From NCBI GenBank assembly GCA_011037195.1, contig JAAEAF010000372.1, positions 1 through 64,000 on the forward strand: 64,000 nucleotides of DNA, in the 5' to 3' direction. How positions within the stretch are numbered: the first letter of the stretch is position 1; each line of letters opens with the position of its first letter. Source of the DNA: Triatoma infestans (taxonomy: Eukaryota; Arthropoda; Insecta; Hemiptera; Reduviidae). Below, in pieces: positions 10,203-20,715 of this stretch. Below the pieces are notes generated by a model. That model did not search any database. It worked only from the letters and a program-made list of their open reading frames with translations, and was not told the origin of the DNA. The translations under genes and the position numbers were made by a program.

Positions 10203-11417
10203 ATGGAAAAGAAGCGAAAAATTGATAGTGAATGCAGAAAATTCAAAGATCAGTGGAACATTCAGTATTTCGTAATTGAGTCCAGCAACAAGGCACTATG
10301 TTTGATTTGCAATGAAAGCATAGCCGTTCTCAAAGAATATAACATGAAACGTCATTATGAAACAAAACATTCTCAAAATTACTCAAAATATACAGGAATT
10401 GTGCGGACAGAAAAATTCGAAGCTTTGAAGCGCGGATTGAAATCGCAGCTATCTTTATTTACAAAAGTCAAAACTGAACAAGAGGCGGCAACTCGTGCCA
10501 GCTTTCGTGTGGCTCTTGAAATTGCAAAACGTGGAAAACCATTCGCCGATGGAGAAATGATCAAGGAATGCATAATTGCAGTAGTCGAAGAAATGTGCCC
10601 TGAAAAGGTAAATTTATTAAAAACTGTCAGTATGTCAGCAAACACTGTGGCTCGAAGGGTAGAAAACATCGCTGAAAATATATCCTCTCAACTGTTCGAC
10701 AAAAATGGACATGTTGAGTGGTTTTCTTTGGCCTTGGATGAGTCAACGGATGTGTCAGATACTGCTCAGGTGTTGATTTATATTAGAGGAGTAGATAAAA
10801 GCTATGAAGTGCACGAAGAACTTCTTGATATGTATAGTATTCATGGCACAACTACTGGTACCGATATTTTTAAAGGAGTTGAAATGGCCATTAATAAAAA
10901 GAACCTTCGATGGAAAAACTTGAAATGTGTTACAACTGATGGAGGCAAAAACATGAGTGGGAAAGATAAAGGAGTGGTCGCTCTTGTGTCAAAGGCTGTA
11001 GAAAATGACGGCGGCTCAAAACCATTAGTCTTACATTGTATCATTCATCAACAGTCTTTGTGCGGAAAATGTTTGGATATGTCTGACGTTCTGAAACCAG
11101 TCATATCAGCTGTTAATTTCATCAGATCTTTTGGGCTGAATCACCGACAATTCCGACAATTTATTGCAGAGATTGGAGAAACAGACTTACCTTATCATAC
11201 TGCCGTACGCTGGCTTAGTTGTGGGAAAGTCCTTCAGCGCTTTTTTGAACTTCGAGCAGTGATCGAAATTTTTTTGAATGAAAAGCACCGCCCTCTTACT
11301 GAATTACAAAACAACGCATGGCTATGGAAGTTAGCATTCTATGTTGATTTGACAAAACATGTGAACGAACTGAATTTGAGATTGCAAGGAGAAAACCAGC
11401 ATCTTCCTGATTTATAA
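10203..11417 (+). CDS. hAT transposase, N-terminal and catalytic part (frameshifted)
   Basis: The 404-residue ORF starts at the first ATG inside the hAT element. Residues about 18-60 form a BED-type zinc finger (C33, C36, H51, H56). A helical DNA-binding/linker part follows. The RNase-H-like DDE fold begins at about residue 170: WFSLALDESTD carries D179 and VTTDGGKNMSG carries D246. LHCIIHQ (278-284) and TAVRWLSCGK (333-342) match conserved hAT blocks. This gene class is annotated in animals as 'general transcription factor II-I repeat domain-containing protein 2-like', and in the element it cuts and pastes the hAT DNA. The ORF ends prematurely at 11417. The next ORF continues the same protein in another frame, so a 1-base loss near 11414-11418 is the lesion. 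Only one disabling change is obvious, so the copy is fairly young. Confidence 0.9.
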   Translation: MEKKRKIDSECRKFKDQWNIQYFVIESSNKALCLICNESIAVLKEYNMKRHYETKHSQNYSKYTGIVRTEKFEALKRGLKSQLSLFTKVKTEQEAATRASFRVALEIAKRGKPFADGEMIKECIIAVVEEMCPEKVNLLKTVSMSANTVARRVENIAENISSQLFDKNGHVEWFSLALDESTDVSDTAQVLIYIRGVDKSYEVHEELLDMYSIHGTTTGTDIFKGVEMAINKKNLRWKNLKCVTTDGGKNMSGKDKGVVALVSKAVENDGGSKPLVLHCIIHQQSLCGKCLDMSDVLKPVISAVNFIRSFGLNHRQFRQFIAEIGETDLPYHTAVRWLSCGKVLQRFFELRAVIEIFLNEKHRPLTELQNNAWLWKLAFYVDLTKHVNELNLRLQGENQHLPDL

Positions 11418-11437
11418 CTAATATCAAGTCATTCCGG

Positions 11438-11998
11438 ATGAAATTGATACTGTTTCAATCACAACTACGAAGTAAATGTTTTTCACATTTTAAAACATGT
11501 GAAATATTCAGCCACACTACTGAGACTGAGTTTCCTATCGATTTTGCAATCGAAACTTTGAGTGCTTTGAAGATAAATTTTGATACTCGTTTCTCGGACT
11601 TTGATGCCATTGCGAATCAAATTAAGATTTTTCAGAATCCTTTTGATGCTGACATTGAAACCCTAGCCCCGGAACTTCAAATGGAAATGATTGATCTTCA
11701 GTGCAGTGATATAATTAAGAACAAATATGAAAACTCATCTTTGTTGGAATTTTATAAGAGTCTTCCACTGACACAATTTGATAATTTGCATAAATTTGCT
11801 CGTGGGCTGTTTTCCGTTTTTGGTACTACTTATTTGTGTGAGAAAACCTTCTCCAAAATGAAGTACACAAAAAATGTATACAGATCTAAATTAACTGACG
11901 AGCATCTTAAATCTCTTTTAATAATTGGTACAAGTAAAATTAGTCCACAACTACAAACTATTGTCGGTGGAAAATCTCAATTACATACATCTCATTAG
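11438..11998 (+). CDS. hAT transposase, C-terminal dimerisation part (out-of-frame continuation)
   Basis: The 186-residue ORF continues the transposase of 10203-11417. Readable homology starts a few codons before its ATG (TNIKSFRMKLILF), so the ATG at 11438 is not a real start. The C-terminal hAT block is present: FARGLFSVFGTTYLCEKTFS (residues 120-139) and NVYRSKLTDEHLKSLL (146-161). By comparison with Hermes-type hAT enzymes, the glutamate in the C-E-K-T-F-S block (E135) is the likely third acidic catalytic residue; that is family knowledge, not shown here. With the upstream ORF the protein would be about 600 residues, typical for the family. Confidence 0.85.
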   Translation: MKLILFQSQLRSKCFSHFKTCEIFSHTTETEFPIDFAIETLSALKINFDTRFSDFDAIANQIKIFQNPFDADIETLAPELQMEMIDLQCSDIIKNKYENSSLLEFYKSLPLTQFDNLHKFARGLFSVFGTTYLCEKTFSKMKYTKNVYRSKLTDEHLKSLLIIGTSKISPQLQTIVGGKSQLHTSH

Positions 11999-12399
11999 CA
12001 TTTCATATGTCATGTTTGTTATAAGGTATGTGTTGTTCATTACTTACAATGTATAAAATGTTAGTTGGATTCATTTCAATAATTTGTTAGTTATTATATG
12101 CTGAAGTTAAATTTACTGCATAAATTATACATGTCTTTACTCATTACCATTCTGTGTTTCTTTATCCAACTTATCACAAACATTTTATTTGCTATAAAAA
12201 ATATTTGTTCTCTAAAAGGAGTTTTCAAGTATGTCTCCGCGGGCCGGACAAAATCTGTCTGCGGGCCGGATGTGGCCCTCGGGCCGTAGTTTGGAGACCC
12301 CTGGTGTAAGGTAATGAAATATTGAAACTGGTTAGTATTGATGGTGATATCGTCAATACTGATATTGACAATATTATTGACCGTGTAGAGGCCGCTTAA

Positions 12400-12649
12400 A
12401 GTGCAGTCAATAAAAACACTGTTACATTAAAAATATAACAAAATTAATTGAAAATAATGGTATGAAATTTGCCACATTATGTTAAAACTATCATATAAAA
12501 AATGTCAAATTTCTAAACTTATTTATTTGTCCCAATAGAATAGGGTTGTTAAAGGGACAAATACCTACTCAGGCACAGGGTAGAACTGATTACATTGTAG
12601 TCCAGACGAGAGCGCCAATAACATTGAACCAAACGTAATTTAACGCCAC
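12400..12649. other. AT-rich spacer, no feature seen
   Basis: No coding or repeat signal is recognised apart from the start of DR-A similarity near 12650. Confidence 0.4.
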
Positions 12650-12844
12650 AAATTCCCCTAAATCTTTCTAAGACAAATATTTTTTTCCGGAAGAATGTTT
12701 AAAAATAAAATTGATAGATTTATATCTGTGCAGTGTGCACTCCAAGTTTAAAGAAAATCTTTATAGTCGTTCACGAGAAAATTTTTATAAAAAAAACTCA
12801 AACTTCCGTTTAACTGATTTTCTTCGTATCTGGATTTCTTGCCA

Positions 12845-13930
12845 GCTCAAAGACCGAAAATGCTCATTGAGCGAAAAAACAGCTCACAACGCGTTGTGGT
12901 CACTGTAAAACATCCACATCGCGAAATTCGTGTTATGGCTCTTATGAAAACGCTCACGACGCGTTGTGGCAATCACAGAAAGACCACATAGCGAAATTCG
13001 TGTCGTGGCTATCATGCTATACGACCACAACGCATTGTAGCAATGAAGAATAGCCATGACGCTTATGGAACCATATTAGAAAACGACGCGCAATGATTCT
13101 GACATATAGGTTAGAATAGGTTACACTACTAAAACCGCGTTTTGGTATCTTTTTTTTTTATTGACATTTTAAACATAAACTTAAATATAAGTTTATAATC
13201 GTACGTGTAACATTACAGTATTGTTTTTGCGATTCAGCTTCCATAACTGCAACAAAAATAATAAAGCAATGCTATGAAAGCGTATGTGTCTAATAAAACA
13301 AAGAAACTAATAAACGAGCAAACTAAGTATAAAATAGAATTGAACCTACCTCTGGTGAGTTTGTGCTCGACGCTAGTATTTGCTTTTTCCAGAATATCAA
13401 ACAGTTTATCTGTTTTGCAGAAGTAACGGATTTTTGAACTTGTGCTGTCTGCTCCAGCTTCAACCAACTTTTCAGTGTCACCAATTTTTAAGACATCATA
13501 TCGTTTAAGACGACTATACTGCTTTGAAGATAGAGACTGATTTTTTGTTTTTTAAAGAAGCTGAGGCTGTTTTGTTTCATTAAGTAACATTTCTTATTTT
13601 TCTGTACTCATGATAAAACTGCGATCAGTGCTTCTTTCCACAAACTCACGTAATTTATCATAAAACACTTCTTTTTTATTGGTACAACCTGTCCGTCGTG
13701 ATATGGTTATACCAACTAGTGCTCAGAACGCGTCATGGCTTTTCTTCATTGCCACGATGCGTTGTGGTCGTATAGCATGATAGCCACGACACGAATTTCG
13801 CTATGTGGTCTTTCTGTGATTGCCACAACGCGTCGTGAGCGTTTTCATAAGAGCCATAACACGAATTTCGCGATGTGGATGTTTTACAGTGACCACAACG
13901 CGTTATGAGCTGTTTTTTCGCTCTTTGAGC
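12845..13930. mobile_element. TIR transposon with about 200-bp inverted repeats (Ginger/KRBA2-like)
   Basis: The left arm (12845-13065) and right arm (13727-13930) are complementary over about 200 bp with few mismatches. They contain repeated palindromic blocks around CAACGCGTTGTGG and CGAAATTCGTG. The outermost bases are GCTCAAAGA(C/G)CGAAAA. The left arm has an extra 17-bp near-duplicate of this end. The centre carries a minus-strand remnant of an integrase-like protein (13380-13720). Ginger elements are DNA transposons with a retroviral-type integrase and long TIRs, which fits. I could not define a clear target duplication. Confidence 0.7.
13380..13720 (-). pseudogene. KRBA2/Ginger-like integrase N-terminal exon remnant
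   Basis: On the minus strand the peptides 'TNKKEVFYDKLREFVERS', then 'RLKRYDVLKIGDTEKLV', then 'IRYFCKTDKLFDILEKAN' and 'TSVEHKLTRG' occur in order. From memory, KRBA2-like proteins and Ginger transposases show this order just before the H2C2 zinc-binding integrase domain ('..YDKLREF..', '..KRYDVL..G.EKL..', '..EELFDI..AH...GHGGR'). Two in-frame stops follow the first block. The homology ends at CAGAG/GTAGGTT, a plausible splice donor, but no downstream catalytic core is present. The element is therefore an internally deleted or decayed copy. Family recognition has not been checked by a search. Confidence 0.5.
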
Positions 13931-14415
13931 GTAACATATATTAATATTATGTAAAATTACCATTGTACTGAAATGGTAATTTAGTGGAAAACTTAATACA
14001 ACCTTTCCCCCTCCCCAGAACTTCACTTTTTCTGGGAAAAATTTTCAAAATAAAAATAATAGGTATTTATGTAGTTAGTAGGCAGTATGTACGAAGTTTG
14101 AAGAAAAATTCTAAGACCGGTTTTCCAAAACATCGCGAAAAAACAATCAGCAAAACCGCACACTTTTGGATCGGATGGAATTAGGCTTGGTGACAGATGT
14201 AGACCTTAAAGGAAGTAACAAGTTTGAACAAGTTCGCTGCTTTTCTTCTTTTTTTTTTTGAGATATTTTAGTTCACAAATACAAACCATTCGTTAAAATA
14301 AAAATTTCATACTCTCAGGAGCTTAAAAATAGTATTTCCGGTGAAAACTCAAGTTTAAAAAATTTGACATGATCCCGATACTGTTCCTCCTCTTACCGGA
14401 AGTAAGAGAAAATAA

Positions 14416-14989
14416 TAATATAAAAATAATTTTTTATTTATTTATTATGAACTTTAAAGTCATTTTCGAAATTCCCTGTTTTTACATTATTTTATAAACA
14501 ATATACCAACACAATTCCTTAGCAGTTGGTAGTACTTAATTTTGTAAGCTACTTAGCGGTAGTTAAGTTGCTAGTAACAGCTGGAAGGGTAACTTGAACA
14601 AACAGTCATACCAAGATCTGTGAATCCCTTCTTCTTGTTCCCCTTACCCCGGTTCGTCATGAAACAAACCTCCATAAACATACACACACACACACACACT
14701 AGCTGCTCCAAAACACAAACACTATCACACACAGACTCTAAGATACACTTCTCTTCACTAAGACAGGCTTGATCATTGTTCCGCTATACTTGCGGTACAA
14801 CAGACTTCCTAATCTATTTGGCTTAATATTATTATATGCTTAACTTGGTTTGTCAAGCTCATTACTGATGATTATGTTTAATCCTATCTTATTCAAAACA
14901 GTGAGAATGTTGATTATGTTAAAATAATGTAATATGCTTACTACAATGCTTTGCTTAAAAATAAAGCTTATTAAAAAAAAATTAGGAAA
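14416..14989. other. AT-rich spacer with a (CA)n tract
   Basis: A short CA tract lies at about 14683-14700. No genes are seen. Confidence 0.4.
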
Positions 14990-16125
14990 AAGTCAAAATT
15001 TGATGTGAAACACTCACACTACTTTCTTTTACCGCTGTTGATTACAATTATATATAAAATGAAAATTTTTCTCAAAAACTTCAAATTTGTCATAACATAA
15101 GTGAATATAGAGTGGTGAGGAGGATTGGTATCTATCTACTAACTTTGGTAGGTAAAGAACTAATTATACTGTGGCCCAGTAGAGCGCACCATAAACACTG
15201 AACCGACTGCATAGAATATTTGAAATTTAACTTTATTTGATTTTTTTTTTTGAAAAATGTTACAAGCAAACGTGGTCCAGATGTTACAGATGTTTTCAAG
15301 AAAAATTCCCCCCCCAAAAACTCAAATTCCAAGTTCCAAACTGATTCTGTAAAGACGCACTTCCGGTTAACCGATTTTTTTTTTCAAATTTGGAATTCTA
15401 GCAAAGCTTCTAATGTACCTATATTAATATTATATAGTGGTAGAACATTATATATTATAATAGAATGGTACTTTATAGAGAAGCTTAACGCTGTATGCTT
15501 CCCAGAATCTTCAAACAAATCAATTTTCCCGGGAAAATGTTTGAAATTAAAGTGATATAAATTTATTTTTGATACTATACAAAGCTTAAACACCCCCTTT
15601 CTCCATTTCTCCAAAATCGCGGAAAACTAAACAAAAATAAGCCAGTTATTACTAAAGTTACATTTGCAGGTGCAAGGATTTTGTTGTGGTTGGTTCCGCA
15701 GAGCTGGAAAGCATCAAAGATATTACGTGATAGCCTGCTTGTTTTGTGGTCATCAACTGGTTAGGGCATTTGCCCATCATCAGGATGCGTTCGTCGAACA
15801 GTGTGATAATATATGTCTATGTTATCACACTGTTTGACAAACGCATCCCGATGTTGGCCGAACGCCCGAAACCGGTCGATGTCCACAAAAAGAAGCAGGC
15901 TATCATCTCTGATGCAAGGATTTCGCTAGAAACTTTGTGTCAGATGTATTAGTTAGTATCTTAACAGAATACCAACCTTGAGCGTTCTGCAATTTTTTGT
16001 TTAGTTATTTTGTCCGTACACATACATATAGAATATTTGCTAAAAATATTTTTTTTCGTATTCAGGAGACCTCAAAACATGTATTTCCGGTGAAATACTT
16101 TTTGTAGCCGACACCATAGGGAAAA
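14990..16125 (-). repeat. DR-A repeat, long copy interrupted by a foldback retroposon
   Basis: The copy starts with 'TGATGTGAAACACTCACAC' plus 'ACTTTCTTTTACCGCTG' and contains the CTTCCGGTTAACCGATTTTT module at about 15361. It is broken at 15682-15912 by a foldback insertion flanked by TGCAAGGATTT, and ends near 'TATTTCCGGTGAAATAC' at about 16082-16098. The ORFs inside (about 66-101 codons) have no family signature. Confidence 0.75.
15682..15912. mobile_element. Foldback (inverted-dimer) retroposon with 11-bp TSD
   Basis: The 231-bp insertion is bounded by the 11-bp direct repeat TGCAAGGATTT (15671-15681, 15913-15923). It consists of two head-to-head copies of one unit. The inner arms 15783-15809 and 15822-15848 match in 25 of 27 positions, and similarity extends outward to about 15731 and 15903. 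Each arm carries a version of 'ATCCTGATGATGGGC', a small loop, and 'GCCC' plus GAAACCGG, resembling a hammerhead ribozyme core (CTGATGA, stem II, GAAA). The outer minus-strand tail 'GCTCTGCGGAACCAACCAC' matches the tail of the element at 27609-27783. A Penelope-like origin is inferred. Confidence 0.75.
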
Positions 16126-17940
16126 GGAAATTATATATTCTATTATGTAACTAATATCAATCATAATTCAGATTAAATGTGCTGAGCTGAAAAGACTTTC
16201 ATACTAATGCCCTAATAGATAATCTATTAATGGCATTGCTGGCCCGAGGTTTCAGACGGGAAATGGTAGGAAAATTTCAGCTATTAAAAATACCAAAAGC
16301 GGAAGGGGTTAATAATGAAATAATCCGATTTTTTTATTATTTTTTATTCTTTCTTTCTTTTTTTTTTTTATGGGTGCTGAATTATTTTCACAAAGTATCA
16401 CAAAAATTATCACAGTCATTCATTCTATTGAGTTATATTTTTACAGACTTCCTAAGTGGGGGAGGAGGGGCGGTCTTGTAAGAACACATAAGAAGTGCCC
16501 ATATTTATGGGAGCATAAAGTTTGCAGGAAGGGAGGAAGTAGCCAAGGTTTCTTCGGGAAAAAATAAAAAAAGGAAAGAATTTGCCCTATTACAAACTTT
16601 TATTCTCATCTCCTTTCTGTGCCTACAATATCCTCACCCCCCCAGTTTGCTGGATAGTTTAAGGAATCATAAGACAATTTTAAGGAATTCTCTCTCTCTC
16701 TCCCTCTCTCCCTCTGTTTTCTCTCTCCAGGCTTTCCGACCTTCTGTAACCCTCTAGTTATATTAAAAAAGATTAATGACATGCTTTGGCCATTCCCTCC
16801 CAAAGACTTTTTTCCACTCTCTTCTCTCTCCAGAAAGGCAAAATTCTCCCTGTCATTATTGGTTTCAATCATTTTCCAAACCCTATTACTTCGATCTAGT
16901 ATTTGGCTGCTTGAGCTGGAATTTGTTCACCCAAGGGTTTTTTTTTTTCCTATGTATCTCTTCCATCATCATTCAATCAAAGAAGAAAAAAAATATACTC
17001 TATGTGATCTCTTCTGACTTCCTCCAATAAAAGTCCCAACGCCAGTTCAAGGTTTTTCTTAAAACTCCTCAGAATCCTCATAATCATTTAATAATTTACA
17101 TTAATAGCGTGATAGAATTTAAAATTTGAAGAAAATCAGTTTAGCAAAATTGTGATATTTTAAGTTGTGAAAAAGTTTTTTGAGGTTTTTTTCGGTGGGA
17201 GGGGGGTTACTCACAAACTAGTAAACGGTTTCCATTAAACTTGGAATGCTAACTGAACAGTTAAAAAAATAAACATATCACTTTTATTTGATTTTTTTTT
17301 TTTTTCAAAAGAAATTTATTTAAAACATTTGTGATGTTAAATTTCAAATTTGATATGTAGCTAGTTTCACTGGCGCGCTCTTCTGGAATACAATGTAATA
17401 ACTTCTCTACCTGCTTGGGTCAAATACATTGATACTTTCCTCCCCACCAACTCAAGGTCAATTGAGTAAAATTTGAAATTTAAAAAAAAGAATGACGTAG
17501 GTCAAAAAAAAAAGAAATGAAAGACGTAGGTTTAATCATAAATTGTATAGGGTCTAGTTTTAAAAATGATGTCCTATAATATTAGCAAAACGTTCTGCTA
17601 TGCACGTGACTATAATAGCGAAGATAGGCGGTCGTACAAGGGGGGCTTCGATATAGAATTTGCTTGAAGCGTCCACTCGCTTCACATCCCAGCTTCTGTT
17701 CTGCTATTCAAACCAAATATAACAGCCAATATATTTCCACGCCAGTAACAGTGGGAACTTATCATCAGATAGGAGGGAGACAATATGTCTGGAATGTTGG
17801 AGATTGTTCAATTTATTATGGTATATATAGTTCTGTGAAATTATAGTTAGAAATAACTTTTCAATATTTAAATTATTATTACAAAATCTAATAATTATTG
17901 TTATTATTGTCTGAGTTATTTTATAGCAAATTTCAAGGCA
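16126..17940. other. AT-rich region without genes; weak repeat similarity
   Basis: It contains a CT-rich tract (16690-16725), scattered T runs and weak DR-A-like sequence at about 17095-17255. ORFs of 60-88 codons here overlap low-complexity sequence and are not supported. Confidence 0.4.
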
Positions 17941-18345
17941 TGGCTCCTGTACGCCTGCATAACCTGGAAGGTGTACAAAAAGATCAACTCACACCTTCCA
18001 GTTTTCATCAACCGATGCATAGGTCACCTCAAAATTTGGTGGCCAGAAAAAATTACAAAAGAGGACCTCTGGTCTTTGACCGAGCAAAGCCCAGTGGAGC
18101 TAAAAATAAAAAATAAAAAGTGGACATGACTCAGCCCATGCCCTTAGGAAGCCATCGAAAGTGGAGCCTCGGACTGGAACCCCCAATAAGCCAGAAAGAG
18201 AGGAACGCCAAAACGTATATGGAAGAGGACCGTAGAGGCGAGACGAAGAGATCCGAAGAAGGATAAAAGGCATTGCAAGATATAGGGAAAGATAGAAAGT
18301 TCTTGTAGGTGCCTTCTGCTCCAGATGGAGCAACAAGTTTTAAGA
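17941..18345 (+). pseudogene. Non-LTR reverse transcriptase, C-terminal fragment
   Basis: The plus-strand frame starting TGG at 17941 reads WLLYACITWKVYKKINSH, then FINRCIGHLKIWWPEKITKE and DLWSLTEQSPVEL. This is the typical post-palm segment of LINE endonuclease-reverse transcriptases ('LYG.ETW..TK...L..F.NRCLR.I....WP..I.NE.LW..T.Q.P...'). After a TGA near 18127 the homology continues in another frame (HALRKPSK), and then 'DWNPQ', 'RKRGTPKRIWKRTVEARRR' and a final 'CRCLLLQMEQQ' reproduce the 'LtWNPQGKRKRGRP...W' terminus. The element is 5' truncated, has at least two frameshifts and is non-functional. Confidence 0.68.
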
Positions 18346-20480
18346 AGAGAAGAAGTTATTGTAACTGTGAATAATATATTTCTTCCGAACCTAGTATAGC
18401 TCTTAATCAGTCAATTTTAAATTGAAACATTTATGACTTCAGAACTTGACAGACCAGTTTTTAAAGACAATTATCGAAACAACCACAATAATAAACAAAC
18501 CACTAAGCCTAAAATATTTGTAATTATTCTGAATAATATCAAATCATATTCATTAAATTTCGAAATGAAAGTATCAAATATTTTTCAGCTTCAATATAAT
18601 TTAGGTAATGGTACCTGCACGAGAATAATATAACATTTTCTAAGGAAGTATCATTGACGCTATATTCTCTCTTTGTAGAGCCGGAATTCTTTTCTGGGAT
18701 AAGCCACCTGTCTCTCCGGATAGAGCGAAGTAAAGAGTGAGCAAGTTTTTGGAAAATCTTCCCTAGACTGAAGCCGGCTAAAAGCTTGTCAGAAAAGATC
18801 TGAAGCGTGCTTTAGTTTCAGTAAAAATTGGCTTCGCATGTCGACAGATTTCTTCCCCAAGAAGCATTGTAGACACACGAAGCATTGTAGATTTAGAGGG
18901 AACCCGAAGAAGCTGGGCCTATAACAGGAGCAGAATCTATGGGGAGATGGAGAAGATTCCAATACTCTCCTAAGTTCTGCGACGCTTTCATCCAAAGAAG
19001 ATTTGATAGCGGGGGTTCTTCACCAGATATTGGGGATAGATATACTTTCCTTACAAGTGCCCCAGATTCTGAGATTTCTCAGAGATCCACATCTGGAAGG
19101 GGTGCTGTAGGGAAGAGTGGTTTCATCCTCGCATCAGTGGGGTAAATAGACCTCTTTTGTTCACAGTGCACTGTATCAAGTAAATAAATAAATGAAATAA
19201 AAAAATAAAGGAAATGTGACGTCATCAGCATCTCCAGTGCCTCCTTAAAACAAAATTTTCTCGGAAAAAAGTTGCAAACAAAGGTGATTGGTTTATATAT
19301 ATTTAGTTTGGAGAAATATGGCGGGATCGATAACGGAAAAAAACGCAAAAAAAAAGAAGCAGAAAACGTCCTACAATATGGTATTGTGAAGAACTCACGT
19401 CGTAGTGTTGTCATGTCAACACACTATAAGACAACTTCTTCTTATTCTTTCACTTCTTTACTTCCCGCCTACACTACGACATGAAGAAATCTCTAATCAA
19501 CTGGTACGACCCGGTTTATATGATGCTTGCCCATGACTCGTTCCAATAATTGAAGAAATGCTGAGTAAAAATGTTTTGGGAAGGTTAGTTTTACTACCTT
19601 TCTTACTTCACTTTTACCTTGTTTGGCAGCTTGTTTGCAGTTCAGCCCAAGGACTTTCTCTTACTGCAGAAAGAAAAATAATAAAAATGACCAAACAAAT
19701 TTCAAAATTAATTATAATATAGGAGGAATCTTGGAAGCTTTTTGAAATTGAAAGATTGGAGGACATATTTCTTTGATGTAACAATAATTATTATTTAATA
19801 TAATAATTATTAATTTCTTTTGAATATATTTATAAAACTTTGAAAAATAATACAATATTGTAATATTAAATATGTTTTAGACAAACAGTAAACTTAACTT
19901 GTTTAACAGAACATCATTTTAACAACATAACGCCCACAAATAAAGTACTACGTCACATATAGTGCTTCCCTAATTGAAATTGTTGCGGCCTTGATATTTT
20001 TATTATACTTACGAATTTCCGTGAAATATTCTGCCCACTGTTCAATAACATTTTTTTTTTCTTTCTTTTCCTTTTATTGGCTGGTATACATACACAGTAT
20101 TCTACTAAAAATTATGATTATGTATTTCTATTTTTTATTTTTTTATTATCAATTGTTATAAAAATCTGATACATTGTATGAAACTTGATATTATTGTAGT
20201 ATATTTTTTTAATCAACGAAAATTTCACCTTTATAGCACCCGTTTCTTCCGTCCAGTCTATATTTCAATAACCTCCAAAAAAAATTACAAATTAAAGTCT
20301 AAAAACCTAATTTTGTTTATGTAGTTAATTAAAGTTTATGATCAAAAGCTTTTAAAGAATTGAAGTTTCTGAAGTCAGATAGAAGTGATGGAAGAGGATT
20401 TGGAAGTGGATAGAAAAAAAATAAAGAGACAAGTAAAAAGCTTTTAAATACTGGTCAGTGAAAGAGGTATAGAAAAAGAA
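18346..20480. other. Region without recognised genes
   Basis: It holds AT-rich sequence with a GC-richer part at about 18660-19150 that resembles no family I know, and an inverted AT run near 19780-19815. The 111-codon ORF at 19079-19414 (minus) shows no motif and is left uncalled. Confidence 0.4.
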
Positions 20481-20559
20481 GTGCGATCGAGAATGAAACA
20501 AGGAATCCTTTAAAACGGAACGCTATCCTTAAAAAAAAAATAAGAAAAGTATTTTCCAT

Positions 20560-20715
20560 AGGCAAGTGAAGGTATTTTGTTGCGGAAACCTGGACGATAA
20601 CAAGGAAACTGGGAAAATAGATAGAAGATGCCTTAGGAAGACCAGAATATACAGGGTACCGAATGATAGAGGGAAAGAGATGTTGGTGATTGAAAAACAA
20701 ATAAAGCAAAATAAT
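20560..20715 (+). pseudogene. Possible LINE reverse transcriptase remnant
   Basis: A weak match to the LINE segment '..YG.ETWT.....' is seen: 'RYFVAETWTITRKLGK', then 'EDALGRPEYTGYRMIEGKR'. One stop separates the block from 'KVFSIGK' upstream. The fragment is cut at 20716 by a solo LTR. Only one motif supports the call. Confidence 0.35.

Larger units (their letters stand above)
9758..12303 (+). mobile_element. hAT transposon (GTF2IRD2/ZBED-like), complete with TIRs and 8-bp TSD
   Basis: The left end CAGGGGTCTCCAAACT (9758) is exactly complementary to the right end AGTTTGGAGACCCCTG (ending at 12303). Both are flanked by the 8-bp duplication GTGTAAGG (9750-9757, 12304-12311), the size expected for hAT. 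The element is 2,546 bp and contains one transposase gene (10203-11998) broken by a single frameshift. The subterminal regions hold the 'GGGCC' clusters common in this group. It lies inside the TIR element 9272-12396, so it is the younger insertion. Confidence 0.95.
9272..12396. mobile_element. Non-autonomous TIR element with TAA target duplication (PIF/Harbinger-like), split by a hAT element
   Basis: The ends are near-perfect inverted repeats: AGCGGCCTCTATACGGTCAA at 9272 and its complement (one T/C difference in the first 20) ending at 12396. Both ends are flanked by TAA (9269-9271, 12397-12399). A TWA target duplication is typical of PIF/Harbinger elements, hence the tentative class. The motif 'ATTGACAAT(A/T)(A/T)TATTGA' with CGTGTA is repeated inside at about 9315, 9440, 9730 and 12368. 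Without the inserted hAT element and its duplication the element is about 570 bp and non-coding. Confidence 0.75.
12650..14415 (-). repeat. DR-A repeat interrupted by a Ginger/KRBA2-like element
   Basis: DR-A sequence runs from about 12650 ('AAGTTTAAAGAAAATC', 'CTTCCGTTTAACTGATTTTC') to 12844, stops at the inserted element, and resumes at 13931 ('ATATTAATATTATGT') up to the terminus 'CTCTTACCGGAAGTAAGAG' at about 14415. Comparison with copies at 15.4 and 35.7 kb shows the two halves would be contiguous. Confidence 0.75.

Noticed and set aside
19079..19414. 111-codon minus-strand ORF as a membrane protein
   Set aside because: It is Phe/Leu-rich from T-rich DNA, has no family motif, and overlaps plus-strand ORFs of equal quality.
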